A DNA stretch of 64,000 bases from Vibrio coralliirubri (GTDB lineage Bacteria > Pseudomonadota > Gammaproteobacteria > Enterobacterales > Vibrionaceae), in contig NZ_AP025470.1 of assembly GCF_024347375.1 (NCBI RefSeq), forward strand, positions 2,542,001-2,606,000, given 5' to 3'. The notes beneath the pieces were generated by a model. That model was not told the origin of the DNA. It did not search any database and saw only the letters and a program-made list of their open reading frames with translations. A program made the translations under genes and the position numbers. This document shows, piece by piece, positions 37,253 through 45,282 of the stretch (the stretch's first letter is position 1; each line of letters starts with the position of its first letter).

Positions 37253-37280
37253 GACGTCACTTGCCATTAACCCCGTCTTT

Positions 37281-37370
37281 TCAGTGTTTGTAATATTCAA
37301 CGATGGCTTTTCTGGTTTCAGACAGTACGTGATGAGCCCGCCAAGTAGGTTCAACATAAACGGTAGTGGA
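37281..37370 (-). pseudogene. Protein-like 29-codon fragment near the transposon edge
   Basis: Between an in-frame TAA and a TGA the minus strand reads TVYVEPTWRAHHVLSETRKA and then IVEYYKH. The composition looks like the C-terminus of a real enzyme rather than random sequence, but nothing lies in frame upstream. It may be the left-over 3' end of a chromosomal gene where the transposon entered. I do not recognise the family. Confidence 0.3.
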
Positions 37371-37629
37371 TTAGGAGATTTGATCAGATAGTTAGAGCTC
37401 TAGGCATGAAGTAAAACTAGCCAAATGATAGTTTAGTATGTTGAGAAGCTGACCAAACGTAACACCGAATGGGGCAAAAACGAGTTAGAAAGTGCCACGG
37501 ATAAATTTCAAGTCTAAGGACGCTTCTTGTCTAAGGGCGCTTCTGGGCAAAAATGCGCTAGCTGAGATCAAGCTAGTATTGTGATCATCAAGCGCTTAAT
37601 TACCGAAGGGGCTTGTCAAAATTCGATAA
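37371..37629. other. Unassigned region between chromosome and CAST
   Basis: No gene recognised. The transposon's right end should lie about here, but I could not find a convincing TGT-starting terminus with repeated TnsB-type sites. A 17-bp tandem duplication is listed separately. Confidence 0.4.
37512..37545. repeat. 17-bp imperfect tandem duplication
   Basis: GTCTAAGGACGCTTCTT is followed at once by GTCTAAGGGCGCTTCTG (2 differences). It lies in the unassigned region near the expected transposon end. It does not resemble known TnsB sites. Confidence 0.7.
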
Positions 37630-37782
37630 CTAAGAGCTTTCTTTACTTTCCTGTACTCCACCATCATCGTCGGCTACGGTTAAACATATCTTTTCAAACT
37701 GGTTTAACGTTGCTTGATCTACAGCACCACTTTCGTATAAGTCGTTTACTGTCTCATGCACCATATTCAAAACATCACTCAT
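37630..37782 (-). CDS. Small HigA/Xre-antitoxin-like N-terminal protein (50 aa)
   Basis: A 50-codon frame that begins MSDVLNMVHETVNDLYESGA and continues VDQATLNQFEKICL. This opening closely resembles the N-terminal dimerisation segment of Xre/HigA-type antitoxins, whose usual form is MVHETAxxLxxAGxMDxxTMRxFDxLCLP. The usual helix-turn-helix that follows is missing: after ICLTV the sequence is acidic and stops. It is either a truncated antitoxin remnant or a stand-alone mini-protein. An ACTTAG half-site of the XRE operator lies 18 bp upstream (37800-37805), which is probably chance. No toxin gene is adjacent. Confidence 0.4.
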   Translation of the reverse strand: MSDVLNMVHETVNDLYESGAVDQATLNQFEKICLTVADDDGGVQESKESS

Positions 37783-37878
37783 CTCATACTCACTTTACTA
37801 CTTAGAAAAATTTTGTCTTAACAGTTTAATATCAACATGCCCAACAAAAAACCATCAAGCCTAAACATGATGATTTTG

Positions 37879-38012
37879 ATTCTTAACTGCTTGTTCAGCA
37901 GGCAGGTTGCTTTCTTCCTGGCCTATTCTTAGCTGCCTATGCGGCAGGACACTGTTGACAGGTAAATGGTATGACCCATATACATTTCTTAGCTGCCTAT
38001 ACGGCAGGTCAC
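37879..38012 (-). CRISPR. Minimal type I-F CRISPR array with short last spacer and diverged last repeat
   Basis: Read on the minus strand, the same direction as cas6. Repeat 1 (37985-38012) is of type I-F with stem-loop CTGCC-GTATA-GGCAG and tail CTAAGAAA. Spacer 1 (37953-37984) is 32 nt, the canonical I-F length. Repeat 2 (37925-37952) differs at four positions and ends CTAAGAAT. Then come only 18 nt (37907-37924) before a strongly diverged repeat (37879-37906). That repeat keeps a perfect hairpin of new sequence, CTGCT-GAACA-AGCAG, and the tail TTAAGAAT. The leader is 38013-38140. Cas6 should cut 3' of each hairpin. In I-F3 elements the last spacer beside an atypical repeat is often the private homing guide. 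Confidence 0.9.
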
Positions 38013-38140
38013 TGTAAACTATAGTCACTAAACCGTTAATGCCACTGGTTTTACATCACAAAAGTCTAAAATACCCTTTTTCTTCTTACTTCTGTAAGCC
38101 CTTGTTTTTAAGCCTCTAAAAAAGATCTTTAGAAAGAGGG

Positions 38141-38746
38141 TCAAAAACGTAACTCAGGTGCCGTGCCTTTTCTTTCTTGATTGGTGGCTAAACCATAGCT
38201 ATTAAAGTTTGCTGCAACACGCTCACCGACAAACTCCTTTTGCACGAACAAAATATAATCTTGCGCTGATGAGCCGCTAGAAACTGGGATTCGATGAAAA
38301 CTATCGATGACCCGCTCTTCATTAGTGACTGGTAATGATGGTTCAGCATCAAGTAATTCGGCTCTCGCCATGCTACGTTTGATTCGACGTTTCTTGGAAC
38401 CCAGAAAACTTTTCCCAATCGTTTGATTACGGGTAAACCTCACCTCTATCGCATTATCTGGCACCTCACAAACACTGGAGATCTCAAACAAACCTTCATT
38501 TACCATCAAAGAAAAATAGGGCTGAAAAGAGAGTCCAACCATCATCTCCTTATCTTCGGCAACAAAGGCAATAGTTTGGCCGACTGTCGATTCATTCCAA
38601 TCAGGAAAGCTCACACCAATCCTATTCATGGCTTGTCGGTTATTGACCATAAACAAGTGCATTTGGGATATACACCGTCCTGCCAATAATTCATGGTCGG
38701 TTTGTGCAGGCATGTAACGTATTAAGAAATAGTAACGCTTAGTCAT
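38141..38746 (-). CDS. cas6: Cas6f (Csy4) crRNA-processing endoribonuclease
   Basis: Protein of 201 residues. The ferredoxin-like start KRYYFLIRYMPAQTDHELLA and the following LAGRCISQMHLFMVNN match Csy4, and the histidine near residue 30 is the candidate general acid/base. An arginine-rich helix (SKKRRIKRSMARAE) fits the major groove of the repeat hairpin, as in Csy4. The enzyme cuts the array RNA below the hairpin and stays bound to the crRNA 3' end in Cascade. It is the last gene of the tniQ-cas operon, 9 nt after cas7 with an AAGGGATAG site, and directly precedes the array. Confidence 0.9.
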   Translation of the reverse strand: MTKRYYFLIRYMPAQTDHELLAGRCISQMHLFMVNNRQAMNRIGVSFPDWNESTVGQTIAFVAEDKEMMVGLSFQPYFSLMVNEGLFEISSVCEVPDNAIEVRFTRNQTIGKSFLGSKKRRIKRSMARAELLDAEPSLPVTNEERVIDSFHRIPVSSGSSAQDYILFVQKEFVGERVAANFNSYGLATNQERKGTAPELRF

Positions 38747-38755
38747 ATCTATCCC

Positions 38756-39787
38756 TTACTTCGCTTTAGAGCAATTGAATAGGCCGCCTTTGATCAAGAC
38801 AGACATGATGAAGTGCACATCATTTGGGATGACTTGAGAAGCTGTCATACTTTCAATCCAGCTCTCTGTATTTCTGAGTAGTTGGTAGAAGTCGTTTCCA
38901 TGCGCTGAGTGTCGCCTTGCTATAACGTATTCTCGGTCTGCCCCGTATTCATTCACTCTTAATGGCTTATCTGCTTCTTCATGCCACCAATCGTCAATGG
39001 ACTGCAACGCTGCACCAATTTTTTGACCATGAAATGCAACAGTTTCCTTTCCGTTCAATAGTTCGACAGTAGCTAACTGCTTAGTCGGAACACCATCTTC
39101 TCGGCTATCTAAAAACTCTTGGCTTGGGTAAACCTCATCACCCCATCCAACTCCAATTTTAGCTTTTACATCCATATAGAAATATTCGGTTGGATCGGAA
39201 AGGGCTTGCATCAAATAGGCGGTGAGTTTTTCTAGACATTCTGCTGACGCTTCATCCCAATGACCATACCAAGAAAGCTTTGTTGCGTTTTCTACAATCA
39301 AGGTTTGTGAATCACTGGTGGTCACTTCTATCGACAGATTGCGACACTCTCTGTTTCTCCAAAGCCAAGTGCCAAGCAGGATGTTCTTTGCGTAACGTTG
39401 AGCGAGCTCCTGATAACCATTAAGCTCATTATAAGTTGTTGCTAGTAACGAGAGTTTACTGCGCACTTCATCGCCACTACAGATATCTGGGGTTAGAGAA
39501 TTGGCTCGAATTCGAAGAGGGAATGCACAGTAGATATCATCAACACCAGGCTTTACGTAACACTCTTCGATGAACTGAGGGTTAGAGTAAGCTAAATCTT
39601 GTGGAGCAACACTCTTTGCTACGAACTTGCCCCCTTTATACGCTTCTGCATAAGCACCTTTTGGTGCGCGCAACCTAGTTCTATCAATTTCAAGGGGACA
39701 CATCTCACCACTTTTAGATAGATAGTAAAAATATGCTTTGCCAGCAGAGAGTGATCGAACGTAGTTCAGCTGAGTGCAAAGTTCCAT
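38756..39787 (-). CDS. cas7: Cas7f (Csy3) Cascade backbone protein
   Basis: Protein of 343 residues, within the usual length of Csy3. Recognisable segments are LNYVRSLSAGKAYFYYLSKS at the start, NILLGTWLWRNRECRNLSIE in the middle and VYPSQEFLDSREDGVPTKQL near residue 235. Six copies are expected to coat the guide in the I-F Cascade. It starts 6 nt after the cas8/5 stop and ends 9 nt before cas6, so it is part of the tniQ-cas operon. Confidence 0.9.
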   Translation of the reverse strand: MELCTQLNYVRSLSAGKAYFYYLSKSGEMCPLEIDRTRLRAPKGAYAEAYKGGKFVAKSVAPQDLAYSNPQFIEECYVKPGVDDIYCAFPLRIRANSLTPDICSGDEVRSKLSLLATTYNELNGYQELAQRYAKNILLGTWLWRNRECRNLSIEVTTSDSQTLIVENATKLSWYGHWDEASAECLEKLTAYLMQALSDPTEYFYMDVKAKIGVGWGDEVYPSQEFLDSREDGVPTKQLATVELLNGKETVAFHGQKIGAALQSIDDWWHEEADKPLRVNEYGADREYVIARRHSAHGNDFYQLLRNTESWIESMTASQVIPNDVHFIMSVLIKGGLFNCSKAK

Positions 39788-39793
39788 AAACGA

Positions 39794-41881
39794 TTAATCC
39801 CTATAGTTTTTTATAAGAATAGTTTCGCTACTGTATTCTATCGACCAAAAGGCGTGGTTTAAAAAGTGATCTCTTCCACTAAAACGCACTTCTATCGGGT
39901 TTACTCGCTGAGCAAGCCCTATCGCATTCTCTGCATAAGCGTGACAACTGGTGATTGAGTTGCCCCGTTTAGTTGGTTGTTCTAACAAATGGTAGCCAAT
40001 AGAAACTGGCAAATTATCAGCGTCTTTAGTAATAAAACGCTCTAGCTCATCAAAATCACTCGGCTGGTTTTCACTTGGATATAACCATCGCCCGTATGCT
40101 GGTAACCCTTTTATGACGTGGAAAAGCTCACTCCTGCTGGTAAATGTCCTTAGCCACTCAATCTGCGTCGATAGCTGTGGTTGGTATAATGCCCCTCCGG
40201 CGAAAGCAACGGGAAGTGCCGTTTTAAGCGCGGACTTAAAATCTGAAATTCGGCTGTCGCTATGGACTCCGATAACTAAGTCTATTTCTAGGTCCGCCAA
40301 TCGTTCACTACGAATGGTTGGTCGCTTAGCGTTCGAAACCGTTCGCGCTTTCGCGACTGAGTTGGGTTCGGTAAGCTTCGCTGTCGGTTGAATCTTCTCG
40401 CTTCGAACATAAAAAGAGAAACTCGAAAACTCAAACGGGGAATCACAATTAACTAGCTTATTAAACTCTCTTTGGTAATGGTGCATGAACCCCCAAATAG
40501 CAGTCAAAGAAGGAGCACCACACAGATATGGGCTACTCATTGCGACCGCATCTTGCACTCTCATTGATGACAAATAGATATACTGCTCACCCGTTACCTT
40601 ATCTTCATTGCCATTTGGTTTACTGATTTGTTCAAGTACCCATACGATTTGGGCTTTGACGACCTGCATAAGCTTAGGGTGATAGGCAAACTTCGCGGCA
40701 TACTTGTTATTCTGAAACGTGAGATGCAAGCGACGGTTAAACTCACTAGCTAAGGAGCCTAGATCCGCTTCTGGTCGGGTCAAAAAGGCTTGAGCTAAAG
40801 TGTCATCATGTTCCAATTGCTGTTGGTTGGGGGCAGCGTCAACGATATCTCTTAACTCAATTAATGGAAGCATCCACAGGGCTATCTGCTTTCGCAATAT
40901 CTTACTTCTAACCTTACGAGCGCTCTCTCTTTGCTTCTGTGTTTTTGATGGTTCTGATCCAATTAAGTGGTTTAACACCTGACAAATTTTAGCGTTAGTT
41001 ACCTGATAGTCATCAAAGTAGTGGCCACTCTTTTTGCGACTTTCAGTTAACGTCCCATCCAACGCTGGTTTGACGTCTAGCGGATAGTTTAGGACTTTCA
41101 TATGCCCACCTAAACTGCCACACAGATTCCCGATACTTGCCGAGTTTGGCAATGACGAAGACACAAAGCTGAGCTTACTTTCTCGACTTCTCGATCTCAC
41201 CTCTAACTCGCTCTGAATAGCATAACTGACCACAGGGGTGACCGAGACATAATCATCCTCCCATGGAAACCGCAGTTGCTTGCTGTAAGTGCTGACACTG
41301 TCAGGAAAACTATTTTCAGGAAGTTGTTCTTCAATTGTATGTTTTAAGCGAGCAAGTGAATTAGCACCTAAACCAAATTCTTTGAGCAGTTCAACCCAAA
41401 CAGGGGTTTCTTGCTGAACAAGTGAAAGAAGACTCACGGACTGTGATTGCCAGCGGAAAGGATTCAATAACCACAATGTATGGCGATACACTGCAGAGTT
41501 ATGCGCCCACCCCAAGCTTTGCTCTAATACTGAGCTTGAGATAAACGCCTCGGTTGTAGCAAGAGGTTGTGCAATTATCCGTTGATCTTTAACTCGGCAG
41601 TCTGGAAACTTAAGGTTATGAGTGTGGAACCATTTGATCTCATCAAGGGATGCCTCTAGGTTCTCAGCCGCTTTTAAATGCCTTTTAGCACGAGCAACAT
41701 CCAACCAATCCGAGCATCTATCTGATCGATGGCTTGAACTGAGATTGAGCAAAATCGTTAACGCTTCTTTTTCAAATCCTTCAACACAGACATCTTCCGT
41801 ATAAGGCATGAACATCTTCTTTAACGTAATCTGCTTTACTGCCTCGTCTTCGATTGCTAATAAGTCACTTAATTTCGTCAT
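39794..41881 (-). CDS. cas8: Fused Cas8f-Cas5f large Cascade subunit
   Basis: Protein of 695 residues, the natural Cas8-Cas5 fusion of I-F3 systems; separate csy1 and csy2 occur in ordinary I-F systems. The N-terminal Cas8 part recognises the PAM, and the C-terminal half (from about residue 380, NRRLHLTFQNNKYAAKFAYH onward) corresponds to the Cas5 part that holds the crRNA 5' handle. The length fits the fusion. Start: the ATG at 41879-41881 lies 2 nt after the tniQ stop; an in-frame GTG upstream would overlap tniQ. With no Cas3 present, bound target DNA is not degraded but passed to TniQ. Confidence 0.88.
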   Translation of the reverse strand: MTKLSDLLAIEDEAVKQITLKKMFMPYTEDVCVEGFEKEALTILLNLSSSHRSDRCSDWLDVARAKRHLKAAENLEASLDEIKWFHTHNLKFPDCRVKDQRIIAQPLATTEAFISSSVLEQSLGWAHNSAVYRHTLWLLNPFRWQSQSVSLLSLVQQETPVWVELLKEFGLGANSLARLKHTIEEQLPENSFPDSVSTYSKQLRFPWEDDYVSVTPVVSYAIQSELEVRSRSRESKLSFVSSSLPNSASIGNLCGSLGGHMKVLNYPLDVKPALDGTLTESRKKSGHYFDDYQVTNAKICQVLNHLIGSEPSKTQKQRESARKVRSKILRKQIALWMLPLIELRDIVDAAPNQQQLEHDDTLAQAFLTRPEADLGSLASEFNRRLHLTFQNNKYAAKFAYHPKLMQVVKAQIVWVLEQISKPNGNEDKVTGEQYIYLSSMRVQDAVAMSSPYLCGAPSLTAIWGFMHHYQREFNKLVNCDSPFEFSSFSFYVRSEKIQPTAKLTEPNSVAKARTVSNAKRPTIRSERLADLEIDLVIGVHSDSRISDFKSALKTALPVAFAGGALYQPQLSTQIEWLRTFTSRSELFHVIKGLPAYGRWLYPSENQPSDFDELERFITKDADNLPVSIGYHLLEQPTKRGNSITSCHAYAENAIGLAQRVNPIEVRFSGRDHFLNHAFWSIEYSSETILIKNYRD

Positions 41882-41883
41882 AA

Positions 41884-43098
41884 TTACCACTCAGGTAGAT
41901 ACACACTTAAACCATCACTTTCAGAGCTCATTCTAGTCAGCTTTGTTTCGATGACACTTCGTAAAGTAAACGCCGACTCGTGACTCGCTATCTTTGTATG
42001 CATTCGCGGCCTGACAGCGGCTTTAATCTCACCAAATTCATACAACCGATACACTTCATCCGTTGTGCAAGAGAGCAATGTAGAAGCTTCTAAGGGGCTG
42101 AGCAGTACATCACCGATATTTCCTTTGGCACTTGAGGGCACTGTTGCTACTAGCTGTGTAAAGTAAGCTAACACCTGAGTAAGTACGATATTGTGACTCA
42201 GCTGCCGACTGGGTAACTGACGGCAATCTTTAAGCAGAGCACCAAAGGCTTCATTGAAAAACACCTTCTTCCAATCTTTTACTCGCACAAGTTCTGACTT
42301 CTCTTTCAAGGCATTGAGGTCTTGCCACAGTGCCGTTGGCCAAGTGCCACAATATTCAATGAATGACTCAAAACTGAGATCATCATCAAACTCACCATGG
42401 CGATTTACATACCAAAGTAAAAAGCCATAGCGCTCAGATAACGTCATTTCTGCCTTCAGTAATCCCAAGGGTTTTGCATCATTTCCTGACAACCATCGAG
42501 CGACCAAGGTCTCAGCCTCTGGAGCGTCATCTACTGGCGAGTTTCGGAGTTCATAACCGCATTCACATTGGCCAATACTCTCGGTACTTTGGTATTCAAG
42601 TCTCGATTTACACTCAGGGCAGTGATGAACCAGTTTACAGCCATGGTGTTCACAAGCTTGGTGAGAGATAAATTGCCACTGCTGGCGAATGTAGGGTGCT
42701 TCGTCAATACACAGAGGGCAAATAGGCGTAAAGCGTTTGCGAAGAAAAGCATAAGGGTAATCAGCCCCGAACCTATGAACAGCTTTGTATTGCGGAGAGA
42801 ATTGAGCTTTTGAATGTGATAACGCTAGGCGCAATACACCAAAGTTATTGAGCTTTAATTGGTTCTCAAGATGAATAAGAACCCGCACCCGCATTTGGCT
42901 TGTGGTTTGAGCGTGGTAGATATTGACTCGATTTAGCTCTAAGGGGAAAGCACCAGCCATCGCCTCATGCTGATCCATGGTGTCGAACCAGATATCTTCG
43001 GCGAAATGAGAAAATCGCTCGTAGCCTTGCTCTTGCGATAAGCGCAACAAGAAGCTTTCGAGCGATTCGTCAGGGTAAAGTTGAATGTCCGTTTTCAC
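41884..43098 (-). CDS. tniQ: TniQ, Cascade-to-transposase adaptor
   Basis: Protein of 404 residues. The TniQ start PDESLESFLLRLSQEQGYE, the zinc-binding CPLCIDEAPYIRQQWQF (CxxC, with W) and a second cluster HHCPECKSRLEYQ with CECGYEL are all visible. The C-terminus ends VYLPEW, as in Tn6677 TniQ (VYVSRW). A dimer of TniQ binds Cas7/Cas6 of Cascade and recruits TnsC. It is first in the tniQ-cas operon. The start is a GTG. A perfect 19-bp inverted repeat lies 2 nt upstream and includes the only possible ribosome site (GTGGTGAC), so translation could be controlled by that hairpin. Confidence 0.92.
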   Translation of the reverse strand: MKTDIQLYPDESLESFLLRLSQEQGYERFSHFAEDIWFDTMDQHEAMAGAFPLELNRVNIYHAQTTSQMRVRVLIHLENQLKLNNFGVLRLALSHSKAQFSPQYKAVHRFGADYPYAFLRKRFTPICPLCIDEAPYIRQQWQFISHQACEHHGCKLVHHCPECKSRLEYQSTESIGQCECGYELRNSPVDDAPEAETLVARWLSGNDAKPLGLLKAEMTLSERYGFLLWYVNRHGEFDDDLSFESFIEYCGTWPTALWQDLNALKEKSELVRVKDWKKVFFNEAFGALLKDCRQLPSRQLSHNIVLTQVLAYFTQLVATVPSSAKGNIGDVLLSPLEASTLLSCTTDEVYRLYEFGEIKAAVRPRMHTKIASHESAFTLRSVIETKLTRMSSESDGLSVYLPEW

Positions 43099-43100
43099 AT

Positions 43101-43141
43101 GTCACCACTAAAACTTAGAGTTTCTAAGTTTTAGTGGTGAC
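43101..43141. promoter_or_regulatory. Perfect 19-bp inverted repeat with XRE operator core, upstream of tniQ
   Basis: GTCACCACTAAAACTTAGA and its exact complement are separated by GTT. The core ACTTAG-AGTTT-CTAAGT (43113-43129) is the same dyad found twice beside the xre gene at 60335 and 60369. The right arm, read on the minus strand, ends 2 nt before the tniQ GTG and contains its ribosome site. If transcribed, it would fold into a hairpin that hides that site. Confidence 0.85.
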
Positions 43142-43182
43142 GTTAATCCGAGTAATTCAAATTCTATCTAGCTAAATTGTGA

Positions 43183-43410
43183 CTAGAAATCAATTCCAGG
43201 CTTACCGCCTTGGCATTTAGGACACTTTCTTTGAAATACATCTGTCCCATTGGCTCCATAAACAACACCGCACCCAGGCTCAAGACATTCGAGTTTGTAA
43301 GATACTTGGCAATGATCATTACCATCTATTCCTCTAGTACCGTGATTCTTTTGGTTATTGCGATTGATATAACCAATCTGAGTTGTAGTAGTACTGCCAC
43401 TTTTAAACAT
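43183..43410 (-). CDS. Small zinc-ribbon-like protein of unknown function
   Basis: Protein of 75 residues. It starts at an ATG with GGGAG five bases upstream; the alternative GTG lies two codons earlier. It opens with a glycine- and asparagine-rich stretch (GYINRNNQKNHGTRGIDGND) and ends in a probable zinc ribbon with CLEPGC, then GVVYGANGTDVFQRKCPKCQ. I recall near-identical layouts in small conserved proteins of genomic islands, but no function. It lies 16 nt after the previous gene's stop, so it probably shares its transcript. It lies next to the tniQ operator region. Confidence 0.65.
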   Translation of the reverse strand: MFKSGSTTTTQIGYINRNNQKNHGTRGIDGNDHCQVSYKLECLEPGCGVVYGANGTDVFQRKCPKCQGGKPGIDF

Positions 43411-43425
43411 TTTCACTCCCTATAC

Positions 43426-45282
43426 CTACATCCATCCTGAACCTCCGCATTTCCAACAGCCGCCATTAATTCCACCATCGCCATGGCAATTGCTACAATT
43501 TGTAAACCCTGTTTGATATGAACTTTGAGGCGCTAATTTTTTTATAGACCCTAGCCCGAGAGCTGTAGAGTTTGCTTTACTAACAATAGTTTTTTTCTTA
43601 ATAGTTGCCTTGGGTCTAGTCTCTTTAACTTGAGTAGCTAAAGTGCGTTTACGGAAAGTATCAAATCTATCCAACCAATTTTTGGCATGCTCCTTTGAGA
43701 TAAACTCTCCCAGTTTAACATCCCTCCGAGACGCTAGTACCCACTTCCCATTAAGTTCATAAAGGTGGACTTTATTTACACCGAACAAAGATTTATCAAC
43801 TAACTCAAATTCGTGATTATTAATTTCTGTTCGAAGTTTTCTCAGTTCAGTTTGATGCCTCTCTGTTATGAAGATTTTATTTGTTTTATGAGCCAAAGTA
43901 ATTTGAATTTCCTTCTTAAATTCATTCCCAAGAGCTCGTAACAACTGCACCTTGTTACTGTTAGCAAATTGATACATAGCCCTATGGTTAGGACAAAGAA
44001 CTAAATTAGAGAAAACACTTTGCTTTACAAGTTCATGAACTCTAATTTCTTCAAAGTAATATTCTCCTGATTGCAATTTGAAAGGCAACGCAGACTTGCA
44101 GACTTGGCAACAAAGCTCGTTAGCATCATTTGTATACTGATCCACCAAAAACTCACGTGAAGACTGGTAAGTGTTTTCTGTCTTTGGTGCAACCAATTGT
44201 TGGCAATTTGCCTTTTCTTCACTCGGCAATACCGACTTAGGCCAAACCCATATAAATTTATGTTGGAGATAGTACCTCTCTTTCAGCCATGCTAAATCTT
44301 GTTCCCATTCACGAATGGCAACAGACATATTATTCTTCTTTCTCTTCGCATTTCGAACAAAAGCAGCTATTGCCTCTGCTAATTTCCTAAGCCTTTCTGA
44401 GCTTCTAGGCATACCCCATTCGGCTACATACTTGCGACTATCGACAAACGGTAAACGTTTTGAATAAACGTTACTCAATAACTCTTGCCTCTGTTTAAGC
44501 CCCAAGCCATTAATTCCGACGCAATAACCTACCGCAGATAACATACCTACTTTAGGCCAGTTAGATTCAGGCATACTCTCATCTGCTTCATAAGCGACGG
44601 TTGAAGGCCATCGAAACGCTTCTAGCTTAGGAGTTGCCGCAGATGACACTATTGGTTCTACTTTGGTCTTTTCTGATATTTCGAAACTAGACGGCGCTTT
44701 AACCTCTACTTCTAATTCAGGATTTTGAACCGTTGATTGAATTAAGACATTAGTTAACGTAGCAGTTTCAATTTCTGGTTCATATATTATTGTCTCTACA
44801 GGGACTGCCTCTTTTGGCACAGCTACAACTTTATTCGCCTTAACCTGAGCCCATGTAGGCCACGGCGTCACTTGTTTTTTAGAAGTTGGCTGTAAAGCCA
44901 TTTTTCGTACTCTTGGGGAGGAGGGAGAGACATCGGCCGATTTAGCGACGCTTGTGGGGACACTCTTCGACGCTTTTTTAACTATACTCTGTGAGCGTTC
45001 TTTACGTTCACGATTCTTCTCTTTCTTAGTTTTCTTCTTTGTTTTTTTCTGTTCACTAACGAGTTTAGTTGAATCAGTTTTCGATTTATTAGAACGCTTC
45101 AAATCTCTCCAAAGCAACTCCAATTGGATTTCTTTGAACTGTTCATTAGTTCGAGCATCATCTAATACTGTACGAATCTTCTCAACCATGTGCTCGGCAT
45201 CTGATTTGCTTGAATATTCGTAAACAGAAAAGTCATAAATAAACTGGCTTTTTGAACGCGATGGTTTTGGTAATTGCCCCAT
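43426..45282 (-). CDS. Protein with HNH-like cysteine cluster and DnaJ-type zinc tail
   Basis: Protein of 618 residues, not matched to a known family. Residues 1-60 form a compact domain (QFIYDFSVYEYSSKSDAEHM). A very lysine-rich linker follows (KKTKKKTKKEKNRERKE) and then a disordered stretch to about 215. Residues 410-470 hold CCQVCKSALP, VHELV and NLVLCPNHRAMYQF. These have the spacing of an HNH nuclease, but the central HH is reduced to VHE and one zinc cysteine is absent. The last 25 residues (CSNCHGDGGINGGCWKCGGSG) are a DnaJ-like CxxCxGxG pair. It may bind nucleic acid and could be a defence effector (inference from context). Confidence 0.6.
   Translation of the reverse strand: MGQLPKPSRSKSQFIYDFSVYEYSSKSDAEHMVEKIRTVLDDARTNEQFKEIQLELLWRDLKRSNKSKTDSTKLVSEQKKTKKKTKKEKNRERKERSQSIVKKASKSVPTSVAKSADVSPSSPRVRKMALQPTSKKQVTPWPTWAQVKANKVVAVPKEAVPVETIIYEPEIETATLTNVLIQSTVQNPELEVEVKAPSSFEISEKTKVEPIVSSAATPKLEAFRWPSTVAYEADESMPESNWPKVGMLSAVGYCVGINGLGLKQRQELLSNVYSKRLPFVDSRKYVAEWGMPRSSERLRKLAEAIAAFVRNAKRKKNNMSVAIREWEQDLAWLKERYYLQHKFIWVWPKSVLPSEEKANCQQLVAPKTENTYQSSREFLVDQYTNDANELCCQVCKSALPFKLQSGEYYFEEIRVHELVKQSVFSNLVLCPNHRAMYQFANSNKVQLLRALGNEFKKEIQITLAHKTNKIFITERHQTELRKLRTEINNHEFELVDKSLFGVNKVHLYELNGKWVLASRRDVKLGEFISKEHAKNWLDRFDTFRKRTLATQVKETRPKATIKKKTIVSKANSTALGLGSIKKLAPQSSYQTGFTNCSNCHGDGGINGGCWKCGGSGWM

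Larger units (their letters stand above)
36190..37261. repeat. 9-bp target-site duplication around the IS5-family element
   Basis: GACGTCACT occurs at 36190-36198 and again at 37253-37261, directly abutting the two ends of the element. A perfect 9-bp duplication is the known product of IS903-type transposition and shows a recent, clean insertion. Confidence 0.95.

Noticed and set aside
37438..37466. TGTTGA at 37439 as the CAST right terminus
   Set aside because: The first six bases resemble the Tn6677 end, but no repeated TnsB-like sites follow and no 5-bp duplication can be tested.
37581..37805. Plus-strand frame of 74 codons
   Set aside because: It has no ribosome site and is antisense to the more protein-like minus-strand 50-codon frame.
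37800..37816. Fourth XRE operator upstream of the antitoxin-like frame
   Set aside because: Only the left half ACTTAG matches; the right half is TTTTGT instead of CTAAGT.
37824..37839. GTTTAATATCAACATG as a TnsB-binding site
   Set aside because: The reverse complement contains TTGATATT as in Tn6677 ends, but it is a single copy and in the wrong orientation for the right end.
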